Positions 47,935 to 55,375 of a stretch of DNA of 64,000 nt are shown here, one piece after another. Source of the DNA: Paenibacillus durus (GTDB lineage: Bacteria; Bacillota; Bacilli; Paenibacillales; Paenibacillaceae). The notes under the pieces are model-generated. The model did not search any database and was not told where the DNA came from. It saw nothing but the letters and a program-made list of their open reading frames with translations. Where the stretch lies: the NCBI RefSeq assembly GCF_000756615.1, contig NZ_CP009288.1, forward strand, positions 3,658,001 to 3,722,000, read 5' to 3'. Position 1 is the first letter of the stretch. Each line of letters begins with the position of its first letter. Position numbers and translations under genes: made by a program.

Positions 47935-48250
47935 TGATTCCACCTCCGACTTTATCTCCGAGCTGCTTGGAGATCATTTCCGCGAATCCCTTGTCCGTGA
48001 CAGCCAACACGACGCGACTGTCCTTGCCGATAGAAGCACCTAAGATGTCGCGGCTGAATCCGATCACCAGCGGAATATTGTATGTTCCGCATTTGTCGCG
48101 GAATTTCTTCTGCGTATTATCCGAAGCGTCTCCCGCCAAGAGAACCAGCTTCGCCTGCGCCGAACGGACCGCTTTCAGCACAATCTCTTCGCCGGTGACA
48201 ATTTTCCCCGCGCGCATGGCGAGCCCTAAATTAGAGAGCGCCTTACTCAT
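47927..48250 (-). CDS. ylxQ: L7Ae/L30e/S12e/Gadd45 family ribosomal-type protein YlxQ
   Basis: 107 residues from the ATG at 48250, which lies inside the end of ylxR (8-base overlap). The L7Ae fold pattern is seen in LGLAMRAGKIVTGEEIVLKAVRSAQAKLVLLAGDAS (residues 8-43 in outline) and in IPLVIGFSRDILGASIGKDSRVVLAVTDKGFA. Members bind kink-turn RNA. It lies between ylxR and infB, as in Bacillus. Confidence 0.93.
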   Translation of the reverse strand: MSKALSNLGLAMRAGKIVTGEEIVLKAVRSAQAKLVLLAGDASDNTQKKFRDKCGTYNIPLVIGFSRDILGASIGKDSRVVLAVTDKGFAEMISKQLGDKVGGGIID

Positions 48251-48551
48251 CTTCCGCAGCTTCCTTAGCCGCAAGGAACTGCTCCTCCACGGACACGAAA
48301 TCCCTGGCGAGCTGTTCGTATATTTCCGGGCTAACCGGAACCTTGAGCGCACGGTCCAGCGCCTTGGTCTTTTGAGCCAGCTTGAAGCATTCGAGCTTGC
48401 CGCAAATATACGCTCCCCGGCCCGATTTCTTCCCGGTAAGATCGATCATGACTTCGCCACTTGGCGTTCTCACGATACGGATGAGTTCTTTCTTCGGCAT
48501 CATTTCCTGACTGGCGACGCATTTGCGCAGCGGCACTTTTTTCTGTTTCAT
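48243..48551 (-). CDS. rnpM: YlxR/RnpM family RNA-binding protein
   Basis: 102 residues. The GRGAY loop diagnostic of the DUF448 family is present near residue 44, preceded by PLRKCVASQEMMPKKELIRIVR. The B. subtilis protein YlxR was renamed RnpM for its binding to RNase P RNA and effect on RNase P activity. It lies between nusA and ylxQ, overlapping ylxQ by 8 bases. Confidence 0.93.
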   Translation of the reverse strand: MKQKKVPLRKCVASQEMMPKKELIRIVRTPSGEVMIDLTGKKSGRGAYICGKLECFKLAQKTKALDRALKVPVSPEIYEQLARDFVSVEEQFLAAKEAAEDE

Positions 48552-48574
48552 CGTAAGCCACCCGCCCCTCGTTA

Positions 48575-49672
48575 TTAATCTATGGAGACGGAATCCTGAT
48601 GCATTTCGTCGCTGGACGTTTTAGGTCTGCCGAATTCCTGCTCCGCCTGGCTTTCGCTCTTGATATCGATTTTCCATCCCGTCAGCTTGGCCGCCAAACG
48701 GGCGTTTTGCCCTTTGATTCCGATGGCCAGAGACAGTTGATAGTCCGGAACGATAACGCGCGCCATTTTTTCCGCCTCAAACACTTGAACCTCAAGCACC
48801 TTGGAAGGACTGAGCGCATTGGCTACATATTCTTCCACCAATTCGGAATAGCGCACGATGTCGATTTTCTCGCCTCGCAGTTCAGTGACGATTGTCTGCA
48901 CGCGCATCCCTCTCGGGCCTACGCAGGAGCCGACGGGATCGACTTCCGGATTGCGCGAAAATACCGCGATTTTGGAACGGAAGCCCGCTTCACGGGCTAC
49001 GGAGCGAATCTCGACAACGCCGTCGAAGATTTCGGGAACTTCAAGCTCGAACAGGCGCTTTAACAGGCCGGGATGACTTCGGGAGAGCAAAATTTGCGGT
49101 CCCTTGGTCGTATTCTCGACTTTGGTAATGTAAGCCTTGATACGCTCGCCATGCTTGAATTTCTCACCGGGCATCAATTCGTTCAGCGGCAGCACCGCTT
49201 CGATTTTGCCAAGGTCGATGTATACGTTGCGCAGATCCTGGCGCTGCACGATCCCGGTGACGATATCCTCTTCCTTGTCGATAAAAGCGTTGTATATCAG
49301 TCCCCGCTCCGCTTCACGGATGCGCTGAGTAACGACCTGCTTAGCCGTCTGGGCGGCGATACGGCCGAAATCCCGAGGCGTTACCTCCTGCTCTGCGACA
49401 TCCTCAAGCTGAAAATGCGGATTGAGTTCCCGGGCCGCAGGCAGCGAAATTTCGGTGCGCGGATCAAGCACTTCTTCCACGATCAGCTTGCGGGCATATA
49501 CTTTTATTACGCCTGTGTTGCGGTTCATATCGACCCGAACATTTTGCGCGGCGTTGAAATTTCGTTTATAGCTGGAGATCAGCGCAGCCTCGATGGCCTC
49601 GAACAGCACGTCCTTGCTGATGCCTTTCTCTCTCTCCAGTTCATTCATAGCTTCAATAAAATCCATACTCAT
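48575..49672 (-). CDS. nusA: Transcription termination/antitermination factor NusA
   Basis: 365 residues, the short Gram-positive form without the C-terminal acidic repeats of E. coli. The N-terminal RNA-polymerase-binding domain covers about 1-130, S1 about 135-200 (EDIVTGIVQRQDLRNVYIDLG), and two KH domains about 205-345 (DPVGSCVGPRGMRVQTI and LAIGIKGQNARLAAKLTGWKIDI). It controls pausing, termination and antitermination. ATG codons at 49672 and 49666 are both possible starts. In the rimP-nusA-rnpM-ylxQ-infB operon. Confidence 0.97.
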   Translation of the reverse strand: MSMDFIEAMNELEREKGISKDVLFEAIEAALISSYKRNFNAAQNVRVDMNRNTGVIKVYARKLIVEEVLDPRTEISLPAARELNPHFQLEDVAEQEVTPRDFGRIAAQTAKQVVTQRIREAERGLIYNAFIDKEEDIVTGIVQRQDLRNVYIDLGKIEAVLPLNELMPGEKFKHGERIKAYITKVENTTKGPQILLSRSHPGLLKRLFELEVPEIFDGVVEIRSVAREAGFRSKIAVFSRNPEVDPVGSCVGPRGMRVQTIVTELRGEKIDIVRYSELVEEYVANALSPSKVLEVQVFEAEKMARVIVPDYQLSLAIGIKGQNARLAAKLTGWKIDIKSESQAEQEFGRPKTSSDEMHQDSVSID

Positions 49673-49698
49673 GAAAAATCCGGTCCCCCTTTCAAAAG

Positions 49699-50160
49699 CT
49701 AAAAAATAATGGCCAGTCTCGCGCTGGCAACTTTGGCATACGGAACAACATGCTGTTTTTTGCCCGCAGAGATGAGCATTTCCCCGCTCTCGAATGAAAG
49801 CAGCCGGCCTTCGAATTCCTTCAGTCCGTCGATTGGCTCGTAGGTCGTCACAAATACGTCCTTACCGACCGCCTTTTCCACATCGCCGGCTTTTTTAAGC
49901 GGCCGCTCCGCCCCGGGAGAAGATACCTCCAGGAAATAAGCGCCGGGAATAGGATCGTTCTCGTCCAGCTTGGCGCTTAAGAATTCGCTGATGCTTCCGC
50001 AATCATCGATGTCGATTCCGCCTTCCTTGTCCACGAATACGCGCAGAAAGAAGTTGGAGCCTTCCTTTACATATTCTACGTCCACCAGTTCGAATCCATT
50101 GTCGTCAAGGTAAGGCTTCAGCATTTCTTCAACCGTACCTTTAATTTTGGGTGTGCTCAA
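49699..50160 (-). CDS. rimP: Ribosome maturation factor RimP
   Basis: 153 residues. Two-domain 30S assembly factor with VDVEYVKEGSNFFLRVFVDKEGGIDIDDC near residues 22-50 and YFLEVSSPGAERPLKK near 75-90. The TTG at 50160 follows GGAGG at a distance of 9. First gene of the nusA-infB operon, preceded by a good sigma-A promoter and a leader hairpin. Confidence 0.96.
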   Translation of the reverse strand: MSTPKIKGTVEEMLKPYLDDNGFELVDVEYVKEGSNFFLRVFVDKEGGIDIDDCGSISEFLSAKLDENDPIPGAYFLEVSSPGAERPLKKAGDVEKAVGKDVFVTTYEPIDGLKEFEGRLLSFESGEMLISAGKKQHVVPYAKVASARLAIIF

Positions 50161-50206
50161 ATGAAACTAACCTCCACGAACTTGTCTTTTGCTGTATACC
50201 AAAGAT

Positions 50207-50230
50207 AAAGAGTGGGTTTCCCCACTCTTT
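50207..50230 (-). promoter_or_regulatory. Leader hairpin of the rimP operon
   Basis: AAAGAGTGGG and CCCACTCTTT form a perfect 10-bp stem capped by GAAA (a GNRA tetraloop) on the minus strand. It lies in the 5' leader about 30 bases after the expected start of transcription, without a following T run, so it is likely an RNA-stability or regulatory structure and less likely a terminator. Confidence 0.65.
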
Positions 50231-50263
50231 ACACAACGGACTTATCTCATTATTACCAAAAAA

Positions 50264-50292
50264 ATTATACCATAGCATGGCAATACTGACAA
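50264..50292 (-). promoter_or_regulatory. Sigma-A promoter of the rimP-nusA-infB operon
   Basis: TTGTCA (50292-50287) and TATAAT (50269-50264) with exactly 17 bases between them, about 100 bases upstream of rimP. Confidence 0.82.
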
Positions 50293-50321
50293 GTGTCGGC
50301 CCTTGACTGCCTTATAACCTC

Positions 50322-51938
50322 TCAGGACGGTGACAATGGCAAAGCATTCTTTTTACGGTATTCATCAGGAGTAAGGCCATATTTCGCTTTAAACACGCGG
50401 TAAAAATATTTTTCATCCTTGAATCCAACTTTTCCAGCAATTTCATATACCTTCATGTCGCCGGCTCTCAGCAGTTGAACCGCCTTTTCCAGCCGGATAT
50501 CCGACAAATATTTCGTAAAGGAAACTCCAAGATAGTTTTTGAAAATCATGCTTAAGTAGTTGGGGCTGAAATACAGCAGATTGGCTGCATGCTCAAGAGA
50601 GATGTCCATGGTATAATGCTCTTCAATATAATTGACGCATTTTTCAATGACTTCGGCATGTTTCTTTCTGCGGCTGGTTTGCATAATCATCATGAACCCT
50701 TTCAGGATTTCGACAAACTGCTCCCTACAATCCTTAAAGCTGATGCAAGCTGTCAGACTGCTTTCCGCCTTCTGCAGGGCGCACTGGTAAGCCTCTTCAC
50801 TGAAAAATCCCTTGACCGCCGGAGCGATATGCAGCACAAGCTGAACGATCGATTTAAGCCACTGCTCCCGGTAAGGCAGCCCATTCTCCAGAAACTGGCG
50901 GAACAAGTCATCCGTATGCTTGAGCAATAAATCGGCCTTGTCCGTTCTGATATATTCTTTGAACAATTCCTCATCTTTATGGAAGTCGTAATGCAATGGT
51001 GCAATCCGGCCGGAAATTGCAGCATACGAAACGACACGGTCCCCGCCCAAAAAGTAGCGAAAATCGGCTGCGTCAACCGCTTCTTTATAGGAGCCGGCGG
51101 CTTCGCGGAAGAAATCGGCGCGCACATTGCCTACGCCTACGGCAAACGACAGCTGATATCTTGCGGAAAGTCGGTGTCCATATTCTTCCAGATCCGAGAG
51201 CAATATAGGGGTGATTACTTCGTCAGGATGCTTCGCCGTAATTACCGAGATCATGGTCAGGTTGCGATTCGAAGCAAAAAAGGACACGACCCGGTCCGAG
51301 GAACTCAGCAGGTTCGCGAGCATCCCGGGCATTCCCCCCCGAATATCATCCAGACCTTCAGGGTACAGCTCGCCGGGAGTATTGTCCTCAATGCGCGTTA
51401 CAATGACCGCCCCGCAGGGCTCCAGCGAATACTGCTGCTGAAGCTCCTGGAATTTCGCTGCGGAAACCCCGTTCTGTATCCATTCTCCCAGCAAATGCCC
51501 ATAGTACGCATTCATGCTGATGTGAAATTGCTCCCTGCTGATCTCTTCGGGCGAAATCCTTTTTTCTTTTTCTATACTTTCCCGAACCTTGTCGAGCAGA
51601 ACACCAATGGTCTCCTCCTTCACTGGCTTGAGCACATAATCGAAAGCGCCTAACCGGAGGGCCCGCTGGGCATATTCAAAATAACGGTAGCTGCTTAAGA
51701 TGATGATTCGGGTAGCGGAGGAAAGCTTATTCATATGCTCAATGAAATCGAATCCGTCCATGATTGGCATTTTAATATCTGTAATTACGACATCAAATGA
51801 AGCCATTTGGACAATATCCAGCGCGGTCTTTCCGTTGCCGGCCTCGACAACCTCACATCCAGGCAGGTATTCCCGGATCATTTTGCCAAGCACCCTTCTC
51901 TGAATCGCTTCATCATCGACAACCATAATTCTGTTCAT
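50322..51938 (-). CDS. AraC-family response regulator (YesN-like)
   Basis: 538 residues from the ATG at 51938 (AGGTGA upstream). A CheY-like receiver covers residues 1-120, with the phospho-acceptor Asp in DVVITDIKMPIMDG near 55 and Lys in YVLKPVKEE near 105. A long middle region (about 130-420) resembles the signal-linked domain of YesN proteins. The C-terminus has two helix-turn-helices of AraC type (SLEHAANLLYFSPNYLSMIFKN and YEIAGKVGFKDEKYFYRVFKAKYGLTPDEYR). It should be phosphorylated by the YesM-type kinase at 55352-57190 and activate the neighbouring sugar-uptake genes. Confidence 0.9.
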   Translation of the reverse strand: MNRIMVVDDEAIQRRVLGKMIREYLPGCEVVEAGNGKTALDIVQMASFDVVITDIKMPIMDGFDFIEHMNKLSSATRIIILSSYRYFEYAQRALRLGAFDYVLKPVKEETIGVLLDKVRESIEKEKRISPEEISREQFHISMNAYYGHLLGEWIQNGVSAAKFQELQQQYSLEPCGAVIVTRIEDNTPGELYPEGLDDIRGGMPGMLANLLSSSDRVVSFFASNRNLTMISVITAKHPDEVITPILLSDLEEYGHRLSARYQLSFAVGVGNVRADFFREAAGSYKEAVDAADFRYFLGGDRVVSYAAISGRIAPLHYDFHKDEELFKEYIRTDKADLLLKHTDDLFRQFLENGLPYREQWLKSIVQLVLHIAPAVKGFFSEEAYQCALQKAESSLTACISFKDCREQFVEILKGFMMIMQTSRRKKHAEVIEKCVNYIEEHYTMDISLEHAANLLYFSPNYLSMIFKNYLGVSFTKYLSDIRLEKAVQLLRAGDMKVYEIAGKVGFKDEKYFYRVFKAKYGLTPDEYRKKNALPLSPS

Positions 51939-52048
51939 GGCCGCGTTCACCTACTGTATTGAATTTAGTTTGGCTTCGGGAATTATACCTTACTATTGTA
52001 GCACGGCTTCCCCTCCTCTGCTGCTCTTCCTCTTAAGCCCGAGTCCGG

Positions 52049-52879
52049 TCAACCTTTGATTCCTGCGCTGGTAATTCCTTGTACATAATATTTTTGCAGC
52101 AGCAGGAACAGTACAATGATCGGGACGGTCGTGAAGGTCAGCGTCGCCATAATTTGCCCGTAAAAGATCGGGGGCAGCGTGAAGAAAGTCTGGATGCCAA
52201 GCTGAATATTACGCAGTGATTCCCCTGTTGTCACCAGAATCGGCCACATGAAATCTCCCCAATGACTTATGAAATCCAGGATGAACACGGTTGCAAAAAC
52301 CGGTCCCGAGAGCGGAACAACGATGGATGCAAAGGTCTTCAGCGGACCCGATCCGTCGATAGAAGCGGACTCCAATATTTCATTCGGAATGTCCATAAAA
52401 AACTGGCGGAACATAAAAATGCTAAAACAGTTCGCGATAAACGGAACGATCAAGGCAAACCAGGTATTGACCCAATGCAAAGCGTTAACTACCAGGTACA
52501 GCGGCATCAGGATGCTCTCAAACGGAACGATCATCAAGGCGATTATACTCACAAGAATGAACTCACTGCCCCTGAACCGCAGCTTGGCCAGCGCATATCC
52601 GCAAATCGAATTTACCCCAAGGCCGCTGATGCAAATGACGGACACGTAAAAAATGCTGTTGAACAGATATTTCAACATTGGGATGCGCTCAAACGCCGAC
52701 CTGTAATTGTCCAAGGTGATATGAAGAGGCAGCAATGATTTCAGCGAGCTCAGATCGGCAAAAATTTGGTTCTCCGGCTTGAGCGAGGAAACAATCATCC
52801 ATAACAGCGGGATAATGAACAGCAGTGACATTATAAAATTAAGAACGTACAACAGCAGCTTCGTCCGGGTATTTCTCAT
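52049..52879 (-). CDS. Carbohydrate ABC transporter permease, MalG-type
   Basis: 276 residues with six membrane helices. The EAA loop that docks the ATPase is seen as EILESASIDGSGPLKTFASIVVPL near residue 180-205 (family consensus EAAxxDGA). Typical CUT1-type MalG protein ending in KYYVQGITSAGIKG. It pairs with the MalF-type permease encoded 17 bases upstream. No ATPase gene lies in the cluster, so a shared MsmX-like ATPase is likely. Confidence 0.92.
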   Translation of the reverse strand: MRNTRTKLLLYVLNFIMSLLFIIPLLWMIVSSLKPENQIFADLSSLKSLLPLHITLDNYRSAFERIPMLKYLFNSIFYVSVICISGLGVNSICGYALAKLRFRGSEFILVSIIALMIVPFESILMPLYLVVNALHWVNTWFALIVPFIANCFSIFMFRQFFMDIPNEILESASIDGSGPLKTFASIVVPLSGPVFATVFILDFISHWGDFMWPILVTTGESLRNIQLGIQTFFTLPPIFYGQIMATLTFTTVPIIVLFLLLQKYYVQGITSAGIKG

Positions 52880-52896
52880 GCCTGATCTCCCCTCCG

Positions 52897-53814
52897 TTAT
52901 TTATCTCTGAGAAATTTTTTCATCGAAAATGAGATCAAGACGACAATCAGGAAGAAGATAACGGAAATGGCGGAAGCGTATCCCGCATTTCGGAACTGGA
53001 AGCCTTGCTGGTAAATCAGCAGAGCCAGCGTTCGGGTCGAGTTCTCCGGACCGCCATTCGTCATGATGTAAGGCTGAACGAACAGCTTCACAGCCTGAAT
53101 CGTCGTAATCGTCAGCACAAAGACCGTTACATTGTAGAGGCTCGGTATGGTAATGTAGCGAAGCTGCTGAAGCTTGTTCGCCCCGTCAATTGAGGAGGCT
53201 TCATATAAATCCTTCGAGATTCCCTGAAGACCGGCCAGAAAAATCATCATTTGGTAGCCGGCCGCCTGCCAAACCGACATAAAGATAATCGAATTCATCG
53301 CCTGGGAGGAGCTGCGCAGAAAAGGCTGGTTCGAAATGCCGAAGAAATGAAGCGCCGAGTTAATCAATCCTTCATTCGGGTTATAGAGAGAAATCCAAAG
53401 AATTGCGATAACAGTCATGGAGGTGACAACCGGACTGAAGTAGGCAATCCGGAACACATTCCGCAGCTTGAGGCTGTTGTTGACGAGCAGAGCCAGCATC
53501 AAGGCTACGCCCGATTGAACCGGCACGACAATTATCGTGAAATATAAAGTGTTCCAGAGCGATTTATAGAACAGGCCGTCGGTAAAGAGCAGCTTGTAAT
53601 TGTCAAACCCGGTAAAATGAATTTTATCCGGACGCAGTAGATTGAATTTCGTAAATCCGAAGACCACGGCAAGCAGAAAAGGCAGCACCAGAAAAAAGAT
53701 CAGCAGGAGAACCGCCGGCGTGACAAATGAATAGCCAACCAGCGTTTCCCGTCTTCTCTGCCGGCTAAAAGTTGATATATGCTCGCGCTTATGCGCATTC
53801 ATTGCCGTTTGCAT
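52897..53814 (-). CDS. Carbohydrate ABC transporter permease, MalF-type
   Basis: 305 residues from the ATG at 53814, which has AAAGGAAG upstream; an earlier in-frame start (53865) lies in the attenuator hairpin. Six hydrophobic segments, the first at about residues 25-48 (SFVTPAVLLLIFFLVLP). EAA loop: LQGISKDLYEASSIDGANKLQQLRYITIPSL in outline near 195-225. Typical partner of the MalG-type protein. Confidence 0.92.
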   Translation of the reverse strand: MQTAMNAHKREHISTFSRQRRRETLVGYSFVTPAVLLLIFFLVLPFLLAVVFGFTKFNLLRPDKIHFTGFDNYKLLFTDGLFYKSLWNTLYFTIIVVPVQSGVALMLALLVNNSLKLRNVFRIAYFSPVVTSMTVIAILWISLYNPNEGLINSALHFFGISNQPFLRSSSQAMNSIIFMSVWQAAGYQMMIFLAGLQGISKDLYEASSIDGANKLQQLRYITIPSLYNVTVFVLTITTIQAVKLFVQPYIMTNGGPENSTRTLALLIYQQGFQFRNAGYASAISVIFFLIVVLISFSMKKFLRDK

Positions 53815-53841
53815 TATCCATTCTTCCTTTCTTCGAAGCTG

Positions 53842-53882
53842 AAAAAAAAGCTTAGGCAAAGGCACTCCGCAGCACCTTTGCC
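53842..53882 (-). terminator. Attenuator-like hairpin between binding-protein and permease genes
   Basis: GGCAAAGG and CCTTTGCC pair around a 12-base loop, followed by TAAGC and eight T on the minus strand. It lies 22 bases past the solute-binding gene and just before the permease ribosome site, so it may lower permease expression relative to the binding protein. Confidence 0.7.
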
Positions 53883-53903
53883 GCGGGTGAGTCTTACCCC
53901 CAG

Positions 53904-55199
53904 CTATTCGGCAAAATTGCGCTTGTACTCTTCATCATAAGTGGACGCCACGTTGTCCAGGGACTTTTTGACATCCGCGCCGACCATAATATCCGTCAAG
54001 GCCTCGGCAAATTTCTGCGTCAGCACCGGATACGCCGGAGTAACCGGTCTCGCATGCGACACGCCAGTAACCTGCTCCTTGATAATGCGAAGCGGAAGTT
54101 CATTATATTCCGTCAAGCTCTCAAACGCCGATTTGCGGCTGGCGGGCATGCTGATCGCCCTTGCTAATTGGGTCGAGCTATCTTTATTCGTAATCCATTT
54201 AATGACCTCCGCCGCTTCTTTCGGATGCTTCGTGTCGGCCGATACCCCTACGGCCCAACTGCCCGAAGGAGCCGTTTGAATGCCTCCCGCTTTTTTGGGG
54301 AAATAAGTGATGCCCCACTCCAGGTCCGGATAGTTTTTGAAGCCCGGAATGTTCCAGGGACCGCCGAGCTTGGTAGCCGCTTTCCCTTCCTCAAACTCCG
54401 TCGGCTTCGGATCAATATTGAACAGCTTCTCATTAGCCAGCTTTTGCAGGAAATTGGCCGCCTCAACACCCTGCGGGCTGTTGACAAATCCTTCGGCGGT
54501 TGTCCCTTCCTTATTGACAATATCCGTTCCGCCGGAAATCCATAACTGCTCGAAGGCGTAGGTCATCCATTCCCCTTTGTCGTTGATCATGTTCGTGCCG
54601 AACACGCCGTCCTTGGACGTCTTCTTCATCACGTCGTACCAGTCGTCCCAGGTCCAGGCATTTTCGATTTTGTCCGGAGGCGTTATTCCGTGTTCAGCCA
54701 TAATTTTTTTGTTATAGAAAAGGACGACGGAGGACTCGTTCAAGCCCGGCGCGTAAAATTTGCCCTGGTACGAGCCTTGCTGAAGGATCGAAGGGACGAA
54801 ATCGTCCAGATCTTCCTTGGAGAAATACTCATCAAGCGGGATAATAATCTCCGAGGCCGCATAGTTGGCGATGTTAGGTCCGTCCATTGCCAGAACATCC
54901 GGAAGAGTATGGGAAGCGACGGCGGCATTGATTTTGTCTTCGTAAGCAAAAGAGTTGCCCCGGGTAATGACCTCCATCTTGACATGGATCTTCCCTTTAT
55001 TGGCCTGATTAAACTCTTCAATCCGCTTTACATACACATTGTCCTCAACTTCGCTGGCCTGCGGACGCCAGAAGGTGAGCTCAACCGCCGATCCTTCTCC
55101 CTGTCCGCCACTGCTTGAATTGGCGTTTTGGGTCCCGCCGCCGGAGCATCCCGCGAGCAGTGACACGGCCAAGAGTGATAGTAGAATCCCCTTTTTCAT
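53904..55199 (-). CDS. Extracellular solute-binding lipoprotein, carbohydrate type
   Basis: 431 residues from the ATG at 55199. Lipoprotein signal MKKGILLSLLAVSLLAGC with the lipobox LLAGC, then a Gly/Ser/Asn-rich spacer. The mature part is a family-1 solute-binding protein with VELTFWRP and FKNYPDLEWGITYFPKKAGG; conserved aromatic residues (WTWDDWYDV, TYAFEQLWISGG) suit sugar stacking. The sugar cannot be told from the sequence. First of three transporter genes, following the kinase gene and its terminator. Confidence 0.92.
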   Translation of the reverse strand: MKKGILLSLLAVSLLAGCSGGGTQNANSSSGGQGEGSAVELTFWRPQASEVEDNVYVKRIEEFNQANKGKIHVKMEVITRGNSFAYEDKINAAVASHTLPDVLAMDGPNIANYAASEIIIPLDEYFSKEDLDDFVPSILQQGSYQGKFYAPGLNESSVVLFYNKKIMAEHGITPPDKIENAWTWDDWYDVMKKTSKDGVFGTNMINDKGEWMTYAFEQLWISGGTDIVNKEGTTAEGFVNSPQGVEAANFLQKLANEKLFNIDPKPTEFEEGKAATKLGGPWNIPGFKNYPDLEWGITYFPKKAGGIQTAPSGSWAVGVSADTKHPKEAAEVIKWITNKDSSTQLARAISMPASRKSAFESLTEYNELPLRIIKEQVTGVSHARPVTPAYPVLTQKFAEALTDIMVGADVKKSLDNVASTYDEEYKRNFAE

Positions 55200-55329
55200 A
55201 TGACACCGTCCTATCAAATGAAGTTTTTGATTACGCTTTCATCATAAAAGGAAATGCGTTCTCCTCCTACTCTAAAAAAAGGAGAATGGTGGACTTTTCT
55301 ACTGAAAGTATTTTTGTTGTGATGAAAAC

Positions 55330-55375
55330 AAACAAAATCCGGCTTGGGACACTACTCCAAGTGCCTTAAGCCGGA
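55330..55375 (-). terminator. Terminator overlapping the sensor kinase stop codon
   Basis: TCCGGCTT within the last codons of the kinase gene pairs with AAGCCGGA 20 bases later; TTTTGTTTGTTTTC follows on the minus strand. The stop codon lies inside the loop. Confidence 0.72.
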
